Below, piece by piece: positions 15,684 to 24,057 of a DNA stretch of 64,000 nucleotides. Position numbers and translations under genes: made by a program. The stretch's first letter is position 1. The number at the start of each line of letters is the position of its first letter. Source of the stretch: Azospirillum oleiclasticum. GTDB taxonomy: Bacteria > Pseudomonadota > Alphaproteobacteria > Azospirillales > Azospirillaceae. The stretch spans positions 124,001 to 188,000 of the forward strand of contig NZ_JABFFR010000021.1 in assembly GCF_013423485.1 (NCBI RefSeq), written 5' to 3'. The notes beneath the pieces are model-generated. The model saw only the letters and a list, made by a program, of their open reading frames with translations. It was not told the origin of the DNA and did not search any database.

Positions 15684-16823
15684 GTGGACAGGGTCAGTTC
15701 CGTGGATCGTTCCGCTTATCGACGTGCCTATCGCACCGCCAAACAAAGGGAATACAGGGATAACAGCTCGCGTCGCTTGACCGCAGAATCGATAGATCGC
15801 GCGTTGATTGAGGCAGTGTCGAGCCTCGCGCGCGACGACGATCAGACCTTCCTTCGCGTCGTCGCAAGGGCGGCCACAGCGTTCGCCGGGCTGCCTGAGG
15901 CAGAGGTGCGGATCTCAGAGCGGTTGCGCGGGATGGAACGCCGCGTCGTCGAACCTTCCATGCTCGACCACTTCCGTATAGACGGTCCTGCCGTGGTGAG
16001 TTTTTCCGGCGGCCGCAGTAGCGCCTACATGATGCGCAAGATGTTGGACGCGTTTGGCTGCTCACTGCCTGATTGGATTACAGTTTGTTTCGCTAATACT
16101 GGACTAGAGCATGCAGAAACTTTGGATTTTGTGCGCCGCTGTGAGGAGGAATGGGGCGTAAACGTACATTGGCTCGAATACGACCCTGATGCACCACACC
16201 GGACGCGTATCGTTGACTATCATTCGGCGTCCCGTAATGGCGAACCCTTTGCAGCCCTAAACCAAAAGCGGACCTACCTTCCGAACGTCGTCTCCAGATA
16301 CTGCACGGTTGAATTGAAGGTGCGGCGCATTATGATGTTTGCTAAGCACACACTCGGTTTGTCTCGATGGTACTCGGTGGTTGGACTTCGGGCGGATGAA
16401 CCGCGCCGGGTCGAGCGACAGTTGCGCCGGGCGGCGGAACGACGAGACGAGGGGATTCCAGTGATGCCTATGGCGGATGCGGGCATAAACAAAGCAGATG
16501 TCGCCCGATTTTGGGCTGGTAACTCGTTCGATCTGAAACTGCCTGCGGTGGAAGGCGCGACACTACTTGGAAACTGCGTCGGCTGCTACCTAAAAGGCAA
16601 GCGCAAGCTTGTGGACATTTTCCGCCAGTATCCGCAGGCCGCCAACTGGTGGATAGAGCAAGAGAAGCGATTCCCAAGCACCGTGCGTCCGGGAGATTAT
16701 TGCAGATTTTCATCAAGATGGACGTACAGCGATCTTCTGAACCTTTCAAATCTTACCATTGCGGATGAAATAGGAAATGAAGAGACGGAGCTCGAAAGTA
16801 TTGACTGCGCCTGCACCGATTGA
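15684..16823 (+). CDS. Phage/element-type PAPS reductase-family (PP-loop) protein
   Basis: 379 residues. The nucleotide-binding PP-loop is SFSGGRSSAYM (residues 106-116), followed by FANTGLEHAETLDFV, YHSASRNGEPF, SRYCTVELKVR (Cys207) and GNCVGCYLKGKRKL (Cys298, Cys301), the layout of phage PAPS-reductase-like proteins. Cys207, 298 and 301 plus a C-terminal CxC could bind Fe-S or act in sulfur transfer. Real substrate unknown; relatives may modify nucleic acid or nucleotides rather than reduce PAPS. Start is uncertain: GTG at 15684 with AAAGG upstream, or GTG at 15702. The first 90 residues are a charged helical extension. Cargo between structured repeats. Confidence 0.85.
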   Translation: MDRVSSVDRSAYRRAYRTAKQREYRDNSSRRLTAESIDRALIEAVSSLARDDDQTFLRVVARAATAFAGLPEAEVRISERLRGMERRVVEPSMLDHFRIDGPAVVSFSGGRSSAYMMRKMLDAFGCSLPDWITVCFANTGLEHAETLDFVRRCEEEWGVNVHWLEYDPDAPHRTRIVDYHSASRNGEPFAALNQKRTYLPNVVSRYCTVELKVRRIMMFAKHTLGLSRWYSVVGLRADEPRRVERQLRRAAERRDEGIPVMPMADAGINKADVARFWAGNSFDLKLPAVEGATLLGNCVGCYLKGKRKLVDIFRQYPQAANWWIEQEKRFPSTVRPGDYCRFSSRWTYSDLLNLSNLTIADEIGNEETELESIDCACTD

Positions 16824-16974
16824 ACCACCACCTGAGCCATCAAAGGATCGACGAGCGCAACTTGAGGATATTGCTCGTGCTGCCATCCTATGGGTCTATG
16901 ATCAGCAGTGCGGCAATGCTTTGGCGACTCTTGAAGACGCGGTCGTCGCCTATACAGGGCGCCCGGTTGATTGA
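16777..16974 (+). CDS. Small protein overlapping the PAPS-reductase-like gene
   Basis: A 65-residue frame whose first 47 nt overlap the end of the upstream gene in another frame. The later part (RRAQLEDIARAAILWVYDQQCGNALATLEDAVVAYTG) reads as a two-helix soluble domain. An AGGA is very near the ATG; a TTG at 16801 with GGAG upstream is an alternative start. No family recognised. If real it is probably co-expressed with, and may assist, the PP-loop protein. 16975-17141 holds nothing else I can support. Confidence 0.5.
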   Translation: MKRRSSKVLTAPAPIEPPPEPSKDRRAQLEDIARAAILWVYDQQCGNALATLEDAVVAYTGRPVD

Positions 16975-17141
16975 TGCTGACCAACGGGAACGCACCGTCC
17001 GGCGGGAGCGACAATATTCTAGTGCAGCTGAGGTGAGAGTTTGGTTCCATAACGGAACGGCGTCATTGTGACCGCCGGGCGAATGATGAGCGGCCAACAT
17101 CGTGGACGTCGCTAATTGTGGCCGCCAGCCTCGGCATTCCT

Positions 17142-17441
17142 GACGTTCGCGGGGAAGCTCGGCACCAGCCGACCCAGTGGGTGGTAGCACCTCCTGGTGC
17201 ACTGACCCATACACCATTTCTCGATGGACGTTCGGAGGCGCCCCGGCCAGGAAGGTCGACCGAAAAGCGACTCATTTTAACACTACGCAACAAAATTACG
17301 CGACCTTTTGGCCGCAGGATGCCTTCGCAGGGACATCCGATATCATGATACCCGCAAAATGGAAGGGATCGTGGTGAATGCGGCCCCCGGCCACCCCCGG
17401 CGCGAAGCGCCCGGAATTCGAACCAGGCGGCCCACGACCGC
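17142..17441. repeat. Structured direct repeat, copy B
   Basis: Counterpart of 15181-15436. It keeps both tandem hairpins: TCGGC-ACCA-GCCGA near 17161-17172 and the two-level stem TGGGT/ACCCA (17178-17182 with 17205-17209) around GCACC/GGTGC (17187-17191 with 17196-17200). The copy extends at the right into a further hairpin not fully present in A. Confidence 0.8.
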
Positions 17442-17450
17442 CTGGTTCGA
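17418..17450. repeat. 13-bp perfect inverted repeat downstream of the replication gene
   Basis: TCGAACCAGGCGG and CCGCCTGGTTCGA around a 7-nt loop. Placed about 90 nt past the stop of the minus-strand replication initiator. It could be its terminator (no T-run follows) or part of a replication origin. Confidence 0.6.
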
Positions 17451-17535
17451 GCGCGCGAAGCGCGCCCATGTGGCCCCCGGCAGGGCCGTTCCGATCTGGG
17501 GGTGTGGGGGGTGGAGCGAAGCGGCCCCCCCACGC

Positions 17536-19485
17536 CTACGGGTCATGCTGGCCTTTGTCCGGCGGGCGTTGGCGGACGCCACCGTCCGGCGGGGCGCCCC
17601 TTGGGTAACTGGTGACAATTGAAAGAGCGTTCCCAATCAATACGTTGGTGATCTTTCGAATCGCCCACCGGACGGGTTGCCGAGCGAGGGAATGCTTCCC
17701 GGTCCGCGCGTTGCACCAACCGATCGTGTGCCGGACGTCCTCGCCCCAGCAGTTGACGCGGATCTCTCGCTCGGGCCGGAACCGCGGAGTGACCGACCAC
17801 GCTCCCAACAGCGCCAGCGCGGTCGCCCACCGCTTCCGGCGCATCGCCCGGTACACCGCCCGGGCGCGAGGCTCGGCGGGCGGCGTGTCGCTCTTTGTTG
17901 TCCGGTACGCCGCCCGGAACAGCCCGATAGTGCCTTGCCGAAGGCCCACAAGCGACAACCGCCGTACGCCCACGTGGCTGGCCCACGCGCGGAATCGCCG
18001 CGTCTCCTCGTCATCCGCCGGGCCGACGCATTTGAGAACGTAGTGCATCACGTAGCTCGTCGGAGCCGCGGTGCCGCCGTTGATCAGGCGGACCTTGAGG
18101 GCCGCATTGGCATCGCCTCCGTCGGCAGGGAAGTGCTGACGGAGGGAGGCTTCGAGGTCACCCAATTCATCCGGTGCGACATAGAGGAGCGCGTGGGCGT
18201 GCGGGCATCCATCGGTGTGCGGCTCCACCGTACGCACCCCAAACGGATTGACTCCCCGTTGCCGGGCAAGGCACAAGGCCGCATGCCAGCGCCTCGCCAG
18301 TTCCTGCGCGCCGATCCACGGCGAGAGGGCAGGATCACCGTGTTCCGCATCGCCGTGCCGCGGGTTGAGATGGTAACGGGGAGGTAACGTCGCGGTCACG
18401 AAGACGGCCACGTATCCCACCCGTCTGGCGCGCTCCTCCATCCCCAGCACGATGGCGTACCACGAGGCCGCCGCGGCCTTGACCGACTCGTTCGCGACCA
18501 TGGCGAGGTTCACCACCTTTCCGACCTCGCTCACCGCCTCCCGCTCGGCGAGGAAGGCTTCGTTCTTCGCTTGGACCTGCTCCCAGCGGCCAAGGCTCCA
18601 GTTGGTGACGAACTTCGCGCCCCCTCCGCCCGGCCGCCCGCCGACCAGCCCAAGGACCGCCGCGGCGTGGGCGTCGGCTCTCCCGATCCAGCGGCGAAGC
18701 CGCCGCCGCAGGGATGGCATGTCGCCCTCCCGCGGGTGGGGCATCATGTCTACGGCGTCGTCGCCCTGCCAGAAGATGATTTGCCGCCGGGCGAAGCCGA
18801 CGTCGGCCAAGCGTCGGGCTTCTTCGGTCAAGCGTTCCTCGTCGTCGTCGAGGAACCGCAAGGCCCCGGCATCGACGTGCTCCAGCCGGGCGGCGCGGCG
18901 CTCGACGGCGCTCGCCAGATCGTGCAGCGGCCGGGCCTCTTCCCATGCCCGGACCTCGGCACGCCACAGTGCGACATCGACGGCCAGGGCGTCCGCATGG
19001 GCCTGCGCCTTCGGGCTGAGCCTGCTTCCATCATTTCCCAGCCGCCCCAAGATGAAGGCGGCCTCGGGTGGCTGAGGCGCTTCTTCCAACGCCCATTCGA
19101 GTGCTCCGACGTCCTCTTCTCCAGTGCCGCCGCACGCCTGCTGCACCCGGACTCGCCACGCCAGTGGCAACTGCCGAAATCGTTCGAGCTTTCGTCCAGG
19201 GGCAAGTGGCGGGGCAGAGGCCGCGGCGGCCTCCGGCCTGTCGCGCTCTGCTGAGGCCGGGGCGACCAGCAACGGAACCGTGCTGGTGGCAATCTTGACG
19301 TCCCCGGTAGGAAGCGACCGCCGACGTGCGGCACGGGTGGCGGGCTTCCGGGTGGTCGTGGTCGTGACGGAATGCTGTCCCCGGCGGGCGAACGCCGGAA
19401 GCGGGACGGAGAGGCCAAATTTGTTGACGTCTTGGGGTGCAGTGTTGGGTTGACCGGCCGCTTGACTATGCGGCCGGGCCGTCAC
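17536..19485 (-). CDS. Rolling-circle replication initiator-like HUH endonuclease
   Basis: 649 residues, resembling phage P2 GpA-type and plasmid replication endonucleases. The HUH metal site is PHTDGCPHAHALLYV (His429, His431), preceded by the strand VGYVAVFVTATLPPRYH, and the active-site block SYVMHYVLK gives Tyr478 and Tyr482 with Lys485, the YxxxYxxK arrangement of two-tyrosine enzymes. The first 90 residues are Ala/Thr/Arg-rich and probably disordered. The start is a GTG with only a weak ribosome site, so the N-terminus may begin later. Likely replicates the excised circle by rolling circle before or after transfer. Confidence 0.82.
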   Translation of the reverse strand: MTARPHSQAAGQPNTAPQDVNKFGLSVPLPAFARRGQHSVTTTTTRKPATRAARRRSLPTGDVKIATSTVPLLVAPASAERDRPEAAAASAPPLAPGRKLERFRQLPLAWRVRVQQACGGTGEEDVGALEWALEEAPQPPEAAFILGRLGNDGSRLSPKAQAHADALAVDVALWRAEVRAWEEARPLHDLASAVERRAARLEHVDAGALRFLDDDEERLTEEARRLADVGFARRQIIFWQGDDAVDMMPHPREGDMPSLRRRLRRWIGRADAHAAAVLGLVGGRPGGGGAKFVTNWSLGRWEQVQAKNEAFLAEREAVSEVGKVVNLAMVANESVKAAAASWYAIVLGMEERARRVGYVAVFVTATLPPRYHLNPRHGDAEHGDPALSPWIGAQELARRWHAALCLARQRGVNPFGVRTVEPHTDGCPHAHALLYVAPDELGDLEASLRQHFPADGGDANAALKVRLINGGTAAPTSYVMHYVLKCVGPADDEETRRFRAWASHVGVRRLSLVGLRQGTIGLFRAAYRTTKSDTPPAEPRARAVYRAMRRKRWATALALLGAWSVTPRFRPEREIRVNCWGEDVRHTIGWCNARTGKHSLARQPVRWAIRKITNVLIGNALSIVTSYPRGAPPDGGVRQRPPDKGQHDP

Positions 19486-19735
19486 CTACCCGGGAGGGTG
19501 GCGGCAACGCTATTGTTGACGGCGCGGAAAAGGTCAGACATCCTGTCCGAACTCCTGCGAATGCGCCTCGCCGAGGGTTGCCGCCCTGTGACAGCGAGGC
19601 GCGTTCCTTCCAAGGTGTTCGCCCTTGTGGAGAGCGTCAACCCCCATCGAATCACATGTCGTGCCGATTCGTTGACAGGCGCTTCGACTCTGAAGTGGTG
19701 CAGAAGGAAAAATTCTGATCCTGGGGAGAGGCTGC

Positions 19736-21298
19736 CTACTGACGGAGGTGGCTGAGGTCGAGGCCGGGATACGCCACGGTTTCGATGACCTCCGACTCCC
19801 GGTGGAGCCGCTTGCGTTTGTCGCCGTAGCGTGGTCCGGTGCCGTCATGGTGGTGACCAAGTATCCGATCAACCGATTCGTCACTCTCCGTTGCTTCCCG
19901 CAACGCGTCACGGAACGTGTGGCGGAATGAGTGGAAGACCAGTGCGTCTTCCTTCAAGCCCCGCCGGACAAGAAACACTTGGTTCCACCAATTGCTATAT
20001 CGGTAGTCTGGAAAAATTCTCCCAACGTTCGGCTCGGACTCGCGTCGCTTTATGTAATCAAAGAAACCGCATCTCTCCAATTCTTTATGGATCGGAACAA
20101 AGCGGATCGAGCTTTCCGTCTTGGTTGTTTTCTTGTGTCCGTGAAGGGACTTACGGTTCACGCTGAAGTGCGGACGGCCATTGTGCTCGACGATGTCGTC
20201 AAACTCAAGTTGAGCGATTTCGGATAGGCGCATTCCCGAAAATAGGGCAACCAGCGGAAAGTAGGTCTTGTGATTTCGCAGTATGAATTCTCCCGGTTCG
20301 TCGATTCGGCGCTCGGATTTGCATCCACGATAGAGAGGAGCATCGAAGATGATGGTCAATTCGTCGATGGTGTATGGGCGCCGGGATGGGTTGTCTTCGT
20401 CGCTGTCACTATCTTTATCCGGAAGAACCACAACCCGCCGTGTTGGATTGTCATTCGCCAAATGGTTTGGAATAGCAAATTCATCAAAGAAGCAACTGAC
20501 GTTGCTGATGTAGCGATAGATGGTGTCATGCTTTAGAAAATTTCCATCACCCTTATCGCTCGGTGTGTCCATCAGCAACTCGTGAAACTTCTGCAAATCG
20601 CGGGTATCGATCAAGCCGACAGACTTGTTCCCAAGACACTCTGTCAGCATTCGGAAACAGCGTTTATAGTTGTACACGCTGCTTCTGCTGAGGCGTTTCT
20701 TTGCGAGGAACGCATCGAGGAAGTTGGAAATCGGGAGCTTAGCCTTGTCGTCCAGGCCTTTGAACGGATCGGGAGTGGCCTGCGCCGCGATCGCCTCCAT
20801 CCGCTCGACAATGACGCTGATCTCCTCCGCCGGGACACCCGGCCCCGCGCCCCGGGCAAGAGCTCGTTGCAGGCCGCGGTTGACCTCCTCAAGCTCCGCC
20901 ACCTTCACATGCGCCCTGGCCCCGGCCAGCGCCGTCCGGATCGTGGCGGCGTGGTGGCGGAACTCGGCCTGCTGATCCGGCGGAAGGTGGTCGAGGTGCT
21001 CGATGAGCATCGCCTCGGACCACTCGGTGGCCCGTTTCATGAATTCGAGAAACGCTTCGGCATCCGCCGGGAGGCTGGTCATCCGCAGTCTCGCGATCAG
21101 GGTCTGAACCGCCGCATGAATGACGGCGGCGCGGGACTTTGCCGTGACCGGACATGCGGTGCCAAGCGCCTTCTTCAGCTCCCGCCGTCCGCCCAGCAAC
21201 GGCACAAGGTCACGGGGAACGCGCACGCGGTAGGAGTACGTCGCGCCACGTCGGAGGAGGAATGACTGCAAGCCCACGTCGGCCCCACTGGTACACAC
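19736..21298 (-). CDS. Tyrosine integrase of the tRNA-Glu element
   Basis: Site-specific recombinase for integration and excision. Catalytic residues read as Arg357 (SGMRLSE), His456 and Arg459 (FHSFRHTF), His482 (ILGHHHDG) and Tyr491 (GPRYGDKR). The N-terminus has a SFLLRRGATYSYRVRVP block like DUF6538 found on such integrases, then a core-binding SAM-like domain around residues 190-285. The GTG at 21298 lies inside an arm-site repeat, so a slightly later GTG or TTG may be the true start. It points away from tRNA-Glu, 62 nt from its 3' end. The 250 nt after its stop (19486-19735) hold no gene I can support, and no excisionase was found. Confidence 0.92.
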   Translation of the reverse strand: MCTSGADVGLQSFLLRRGATYSYRVRVPRDLVPLLGGRRELKKALGTACPVTAKSRAAVIHAAVQTLIARLRMTSLPADAEAFLEFMKRATEWSEAMLIEHLDHLPPDQQAEFRHHAATIRTALAGARAHVKVAELEEVNRGLQRALARGAGPGVPAEEISVIVERMEAIAAQATPDPFKGLDDKAKLPISNFLDAFLAKKRLSRSSVYNYKRCFRMLTECLGNKSVGLIDTRDLQKFHELLMDTPSDKGDGNFLKHDTIYRYISNVSCFFDEFAIPNHLANDNPTRRVVVLPDKDSDSDEDNPSRRPYTIDELTIIFDAPLYRGCKSERRIDEPGEFILRNHKTYFPLVALFSGMRLSEIAQLEFDDIVEHNGRPHFSVNRKSLHGHKKTTKTESSIRFVPIHKELERCGFFDYIKRRESEPNVGRIFPDYRYSNWWNQVFLVRRGLKEDALVFHSFRHTFRDALREATESDESVDRILGHHHDGTGPRYGDKRKRLHRESEVIETVAYPGLDLSHLRQ

Positions 21299-21310
21299 GA
21301 GTGGTACACA
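21287..21310 (+). repeat. Right integrase arm-type sites (two TGGTACACA copies)
   Basis: TGGTACACA at 21289-21297 and 21302-21310, period 13. The first, in its longer form ACTGGTACACACGA, is identical to the left-end copy at 11005-11018. They overlap the integrase start, so integrase could repress its own transcription. Confidence 0.6.
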
Positions 21311-21359
21311 GGGCCGTTCCGGCTTCCGTAAGTGCTTGAGCTGATTGACGCACGGTAAG

Positions 21360-21376
21360 TGGCGTCCCCTAGGGGA
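21360..21376. repeat. Right attachment-site core inside tRNA-Glu
   Basis: Identical 17 bp to 10902-10918. On the minus strand it is the last 17 nt of the tRNA, including G73 and CCA, so the tRNA stays intact after insertion. Confidence 0.9.
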
Positions 21377-21435
21377 TTCGAACCCCTGTTACCGCCGTGA
21401 GAGGGCGGTGTCCTAGGCCTCTAGACGAAGGGGAC
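21360..21435 (-). tRNA. tRNA-Glu (anticodon CTC)
   Basis: 76 nt with encoded CCA. Acceptor stem GTCCCCT/AGGGGAC, anticodon stem CCGCC/GGCGG with loop CTCTCAC (anticodon CTC), T-arm CAGGGGTTCGAATCCCCTA. The 5' end is at 21435, 43 nt downstream of the threonine aldolase stop. Its 3' end is the integration site of the adjoining element. Confidence 0.95.
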
Positions 21436-21478
21436 GTCGTCGGCGTGGGCGGTTAGATAGCCGACGGTTTCCGGGGGA

Positions 21479-22522
21479 TCAAGCGGTTTTTTTCGCGGTG
21501 CGCACGATTTCGATGAAGTCGTCCACCGCGGCCTGCGGCGTGTCGAAGGAGGTGACGAGGCGCAGCAGCGGGCCGTCCCAGCGGTAGAAGCCGAAGCCCG
21601 TCCGCTCCAGCACGGCGATGGCGGGTTCGGGCAGGCGCACGAAGATCTCGTTGGCCTGGACCGGGAAGATCAGCTCCGCCCCCTCGATGCCGGCGAGGCC
21701 GCGGGCGAGGCGGGTGGCCATGGCGTTGGCGTGTCTGGCGAGCCGCAGCCACAGGTCGTCCTGCAGCCACGCCTCCAGCTGCACCGACAGGAAGCGCATC
21801 TTGGAGAACAGGTGCCCCGCGCGCTTGCGGCGGAAGGCGAAGTCGCGCGCCAACTCGGGGCGGAAGAACACCACCGCCTCGGCGGCGAGGCAGCCGCCCT
21901 TGGTGGCGCCCAGCGTCAGCACGTCCACCCCCGCCCGCCAGGTCGCGTCGGCCGGGCTGCAGCCCAGCGTCACCAGCGCGTTGGCGAAGCGGGCGCCGTC
22001 CATGTGCACGGCCAGCCCATGGGCCCGGGCGACGGCGGTGATGGCCTTCACCTCCTCCACGCTGTAGACGGTGCCGGCCTCGGTCGCCTGGGTCAGGCTG
22101 ACCGACGCCGGCTGGATGCGGTGGACCGAGCCAGCGCCGGTGTCGGCGATGGCGGTGTCGAGGATGGCAGGGTCGAGCTTGCCGTCGGCACCGGGCAGGT
22201 CGATCAGCTTGGCCCCGCCGGTTTGCAGCTCCGGCGCGCCACACTCGTCGCCCTGGATGTGGCTGTCGGTGTGGCAGTAGACGGCGCCCCAGGGCGGCGT
22301 CAGCGCCGCCAGGGCCAGGGAGTTGGCGGCGGTGCCGGTGGCGACGGGGAAGACCGCCACCTCCGTCTCGAACAGGGCGGCGATCCGCTCCTGCACCCGC
22401 GCGGTCCAGGGGTCGGCGCCGTAGGACGGCGCGCCGCCGCTGGAGGCGCGGGCGAGCGCGTCCAGGATCTCGGGCGCGGCACCGGCGGTGTTGTCGCTGC
22501 GGAAATCGTGTGTGACGGCCAT
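21479..22522 (-). CDS. Low-specificity L-threonine aldolase-type PLP enzyme
   Basis: Cleaves L-threonine or L-allo-threonine to glycine and acetaldehyde. A fold-type I PLP enzyme: FRSDNTAGAAPEIL at the N-terminus, MDGARFANAL with the cofactor-contacting Asp, and LGATKGGCLAAE with the Schiff-base Lys. 347 aa, usual length. The ATG shares a base with the TGA stop of the upstream membrane-protein gene (TGATG), so translation is coupled. Confidence 0.9.
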   Translation of the reverse strand: MAVTHDFRSDNTAGAAPEILDALARASSGGAPSYGADPWTARVQERIAALFETEVAVFPVATGTAANSLALAALTPPWGAVYCHTDSHIQGDECGAPELQTGGAKLIDLPGADGKLDPAILDTAIADTGAGSVHRIQPASVSLTQATEAGTVYSVEEVKAITAVARAHGLAVHMDGARFANALVTLGCSPADATWRAGVDVLTLGATKGGCLAAEAVVFFRPELARDFAFRRKRAGHLFSKMRFLSVQLEAWLQDDLWLRLARHANAMATRLARGLAGIEGAELIFPVQANEIFVRLPEPAIAVLERTGFGFYRWDGPLLRLVTSFDTPQAAVDDFIEIVRTAKKTA

Positions 22523-22848
22523 CACTGCGCGGTCCCTACGCGTTGCGGAATTCTGGTCGTGCTCACGGTCGCGGTCACGGCGCCGTTCTTCGGGTCGATG
22601 AGGTACACGCGGTCACCGCCCTGCGGCATGGTGACGCGGATCGCCAGTCGGTTGCCCACGACCACCATCTCGGAGATGGCCGCGTCGTCGGGCAGGCCCA
22701 GGTCGGTTTCGGCGATGCGGCCGGGGTCGTCGCCTCCGGCGCGGCGGTCGGGGTCGCGGTTTCGGTTGGCAAGCTCCATGATCAGGATGGTCACACCGAC
22801 CACGATCAGGAGGCCCATGATGACCACGGCGGCCTTGAGTGCCTTCAC
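22522..22848 (-). CDS. Single-span membrane protein (DUF6476-like)
   Basis: 108 residues from a GTG start: VKALKAAVVIMGLLIVVGVT forms one N-terminal transmembrane helix with a short cytoplasmic lead. A polar linker rich in Arg/Asp/Gly and a small beta-rich C-terminal domain follow (ISEMVVVGNRLAIRV, GGDRVYLIDPKNGAV). Placement divergent from an rluD-type gene is, as I recall, common for DUF6476 proteins in alphaproteobacteria. Function unknown. Coupled to the threonine aldolase gene by a one-base stop/start overlap. Confidence 0.7.
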   Translation of the reverse strand: MKALKAAVVIMGLLIVVGVTILIMELANRNRDPDRRAGGDDPGRIAETDLGLPDDAAISEMVVVGNRLAIRVTMPQGGDRVYLIDPKNGAVTATVSTTRIPQRVGTAQ

Positions 22849-22902
22849 GGTATGAGGTCCACTTCGGGTGCACGAATGTTCGACGGGGAAAGCGGCGCAA
22901 CG

Positions 22903-23934
22903 ATGCCCGACCATCACGAGATCGGCAACCCGCAAGACGGCGGAAGCCTTGACGCCGGCGGCCCCGCGCGCGTGGTGATCGGCGAGGCGCTGGCCGGCGA
23001 ACGGCTGGACAAGGCGCTGGCCGTCTCGATCCCCGACCTGTCGCGGTCGCGGGTGCAGGCGCTGCTGGAGTCGGGCTGCGTGAGCGCGGACGGCCGGCCG
23101 GTGGCCGACGCGTCGCTGCGGGTGCGCGCCGGCGACCGCTACGAGGTGACGGTGCCCGACGCCGAACCGGCCGAGCCGGTGGCGCAGGACATCCCGCTCA
23201 CCGTGGTGCACGAGGATGAGGACGTGGTGGTACTGGACAAGCCGGCCGGCCTCGTCGTCCACCCCGCGGCGGGCAACGCCGACGGCACGCTGGTCAACGC
23301 GCTGCTCGCCCATTGCGGCGACAGCCTGTCGGGCATCGGCGGCGTGCGCCGGCCCGGCATCGTGCACCGGCTGGACAAGGACACCAGCGGCCTTATGGTT
23401 GTGGCGAAGAACGACCGTGCGCACCACGCGCTGACCGCCCAGTTCGCCGACCGTTCGCTCAGCCGCACCTATCTGGCGCTGGTGTGGGGCGTGCCCTCGC
23501 CGCGCGAGGGGCGGATCGAGGGCAACATCGGGCGCAGCAGCGCCGACCGTAAGAAGATGGCGGTGGTCGCGAGCGGCGGAAAGCACGCCGCCACCCGCTA
23601 CCGCGTGCGCTCCAGCTACGGCCTGTCGGCGGCGCTGGTGGAGTGCAAGCTGGAGACCGGCCGCACCCATCAGATCCGGGTGCACATGACGCACGCCGGC
23701 CACCCGCTGGTCGGCGACGCCGTCTATGGCCGCGGGCGCACGGCCCGGCCGACCGGGTCGAAGACGGCGGCGCTGCCGGAACCGGTGCGCCGGGCCCTTG
23801 TTGAGTTTCCGCGTCAGGCCCTGCACGCGGCGGCGATCGAATTCGTCCATCCAGGCACGGGCAAGCCGATGCGGTTCGAGGCCGCTCTGCCGGCCGACAT
23901 GGCCGCGCTGATCGCAAGGCTGGATGGAACGTAA
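22903..23934 (+). CDS. RluD-family rRNA pseudouridine synthase
   Basis: Converts uridine to pseudouridine in 23S rRNA (RluD modifies helix 69). The N-terminal S4 RNA-binding domain (GERLDKALAVSIPDLSRS) is followed by the catalytic block GIVHRLDKDTSGLMVVAK with the nucleophilic Asp, and RTHQIRVHM near the C-terminus. 343 aa from the chosen ATG, which has GGGGAA 12 nt upstream; an ATG 27 nt earlier is possible. RluC cannot be fully excluded. Confidence 0.9.
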   Translation: MPDHHEIGNPQDGGSLDAGGPARVVIGEALAGERLDKALAVSIPDLSRSRVQALLESGCVSADGRPVADASLRVRAGDRYEVTVPDAEPAEPVAQDIPLTVVHEDEDVVVLDKPAGLVVHPAAGNADGTLVNALLAHCGDSLSGIGGVRRPGIVHRLDKDTSGLMVVAKNDRAHHALTAQFADRSLSRTYLALVWGVPSPREGRIEGNIGRSSADRKKMAVVASGGKHAATRYRVRSSYGLSAALVECKLETGRTHQIRVHMTHAGHPLVGDAVYGRGRTARPTGSKTAALPEPVRRALVEFPRQALHAAAIEFVHPGTGKPMRFEAALPADMAALIARLDGT

Positions 23935-24057
23935 AACTCTATGACCGACCGCCGGACTCGGTTATTCTGGGGGTGGCGGTGGATCATGGGCGTGGCATAG
24001 TGGTGGCGATGGCCTCCGAGGCAACGAGGGGTGAACAGCCGCCGGGAGAGGGTGAGC

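Larger units (their letters stand above)
10902..21376. mobile_element. Integrative mobilizable element in tRNA-Glu(CTC)
   Basis: About 10.5 kb bounded by a 17-bp direct repeat, the right copy being the 3' end of tRNA-Glu. From left to right: arm site, DUF6236-like cargo, relaxase, oriT-like region, two small mobilization-region genes, structured repeat A, PAPS-reductase-like cargo with a small overlapping gene, structured repeat B, HUH replication initiator, tyrosine integrase. No type IV secretion genes are present, so it would need a helper for transfer; hence mobilizable rather than conjugative. Confidence 0.88.
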
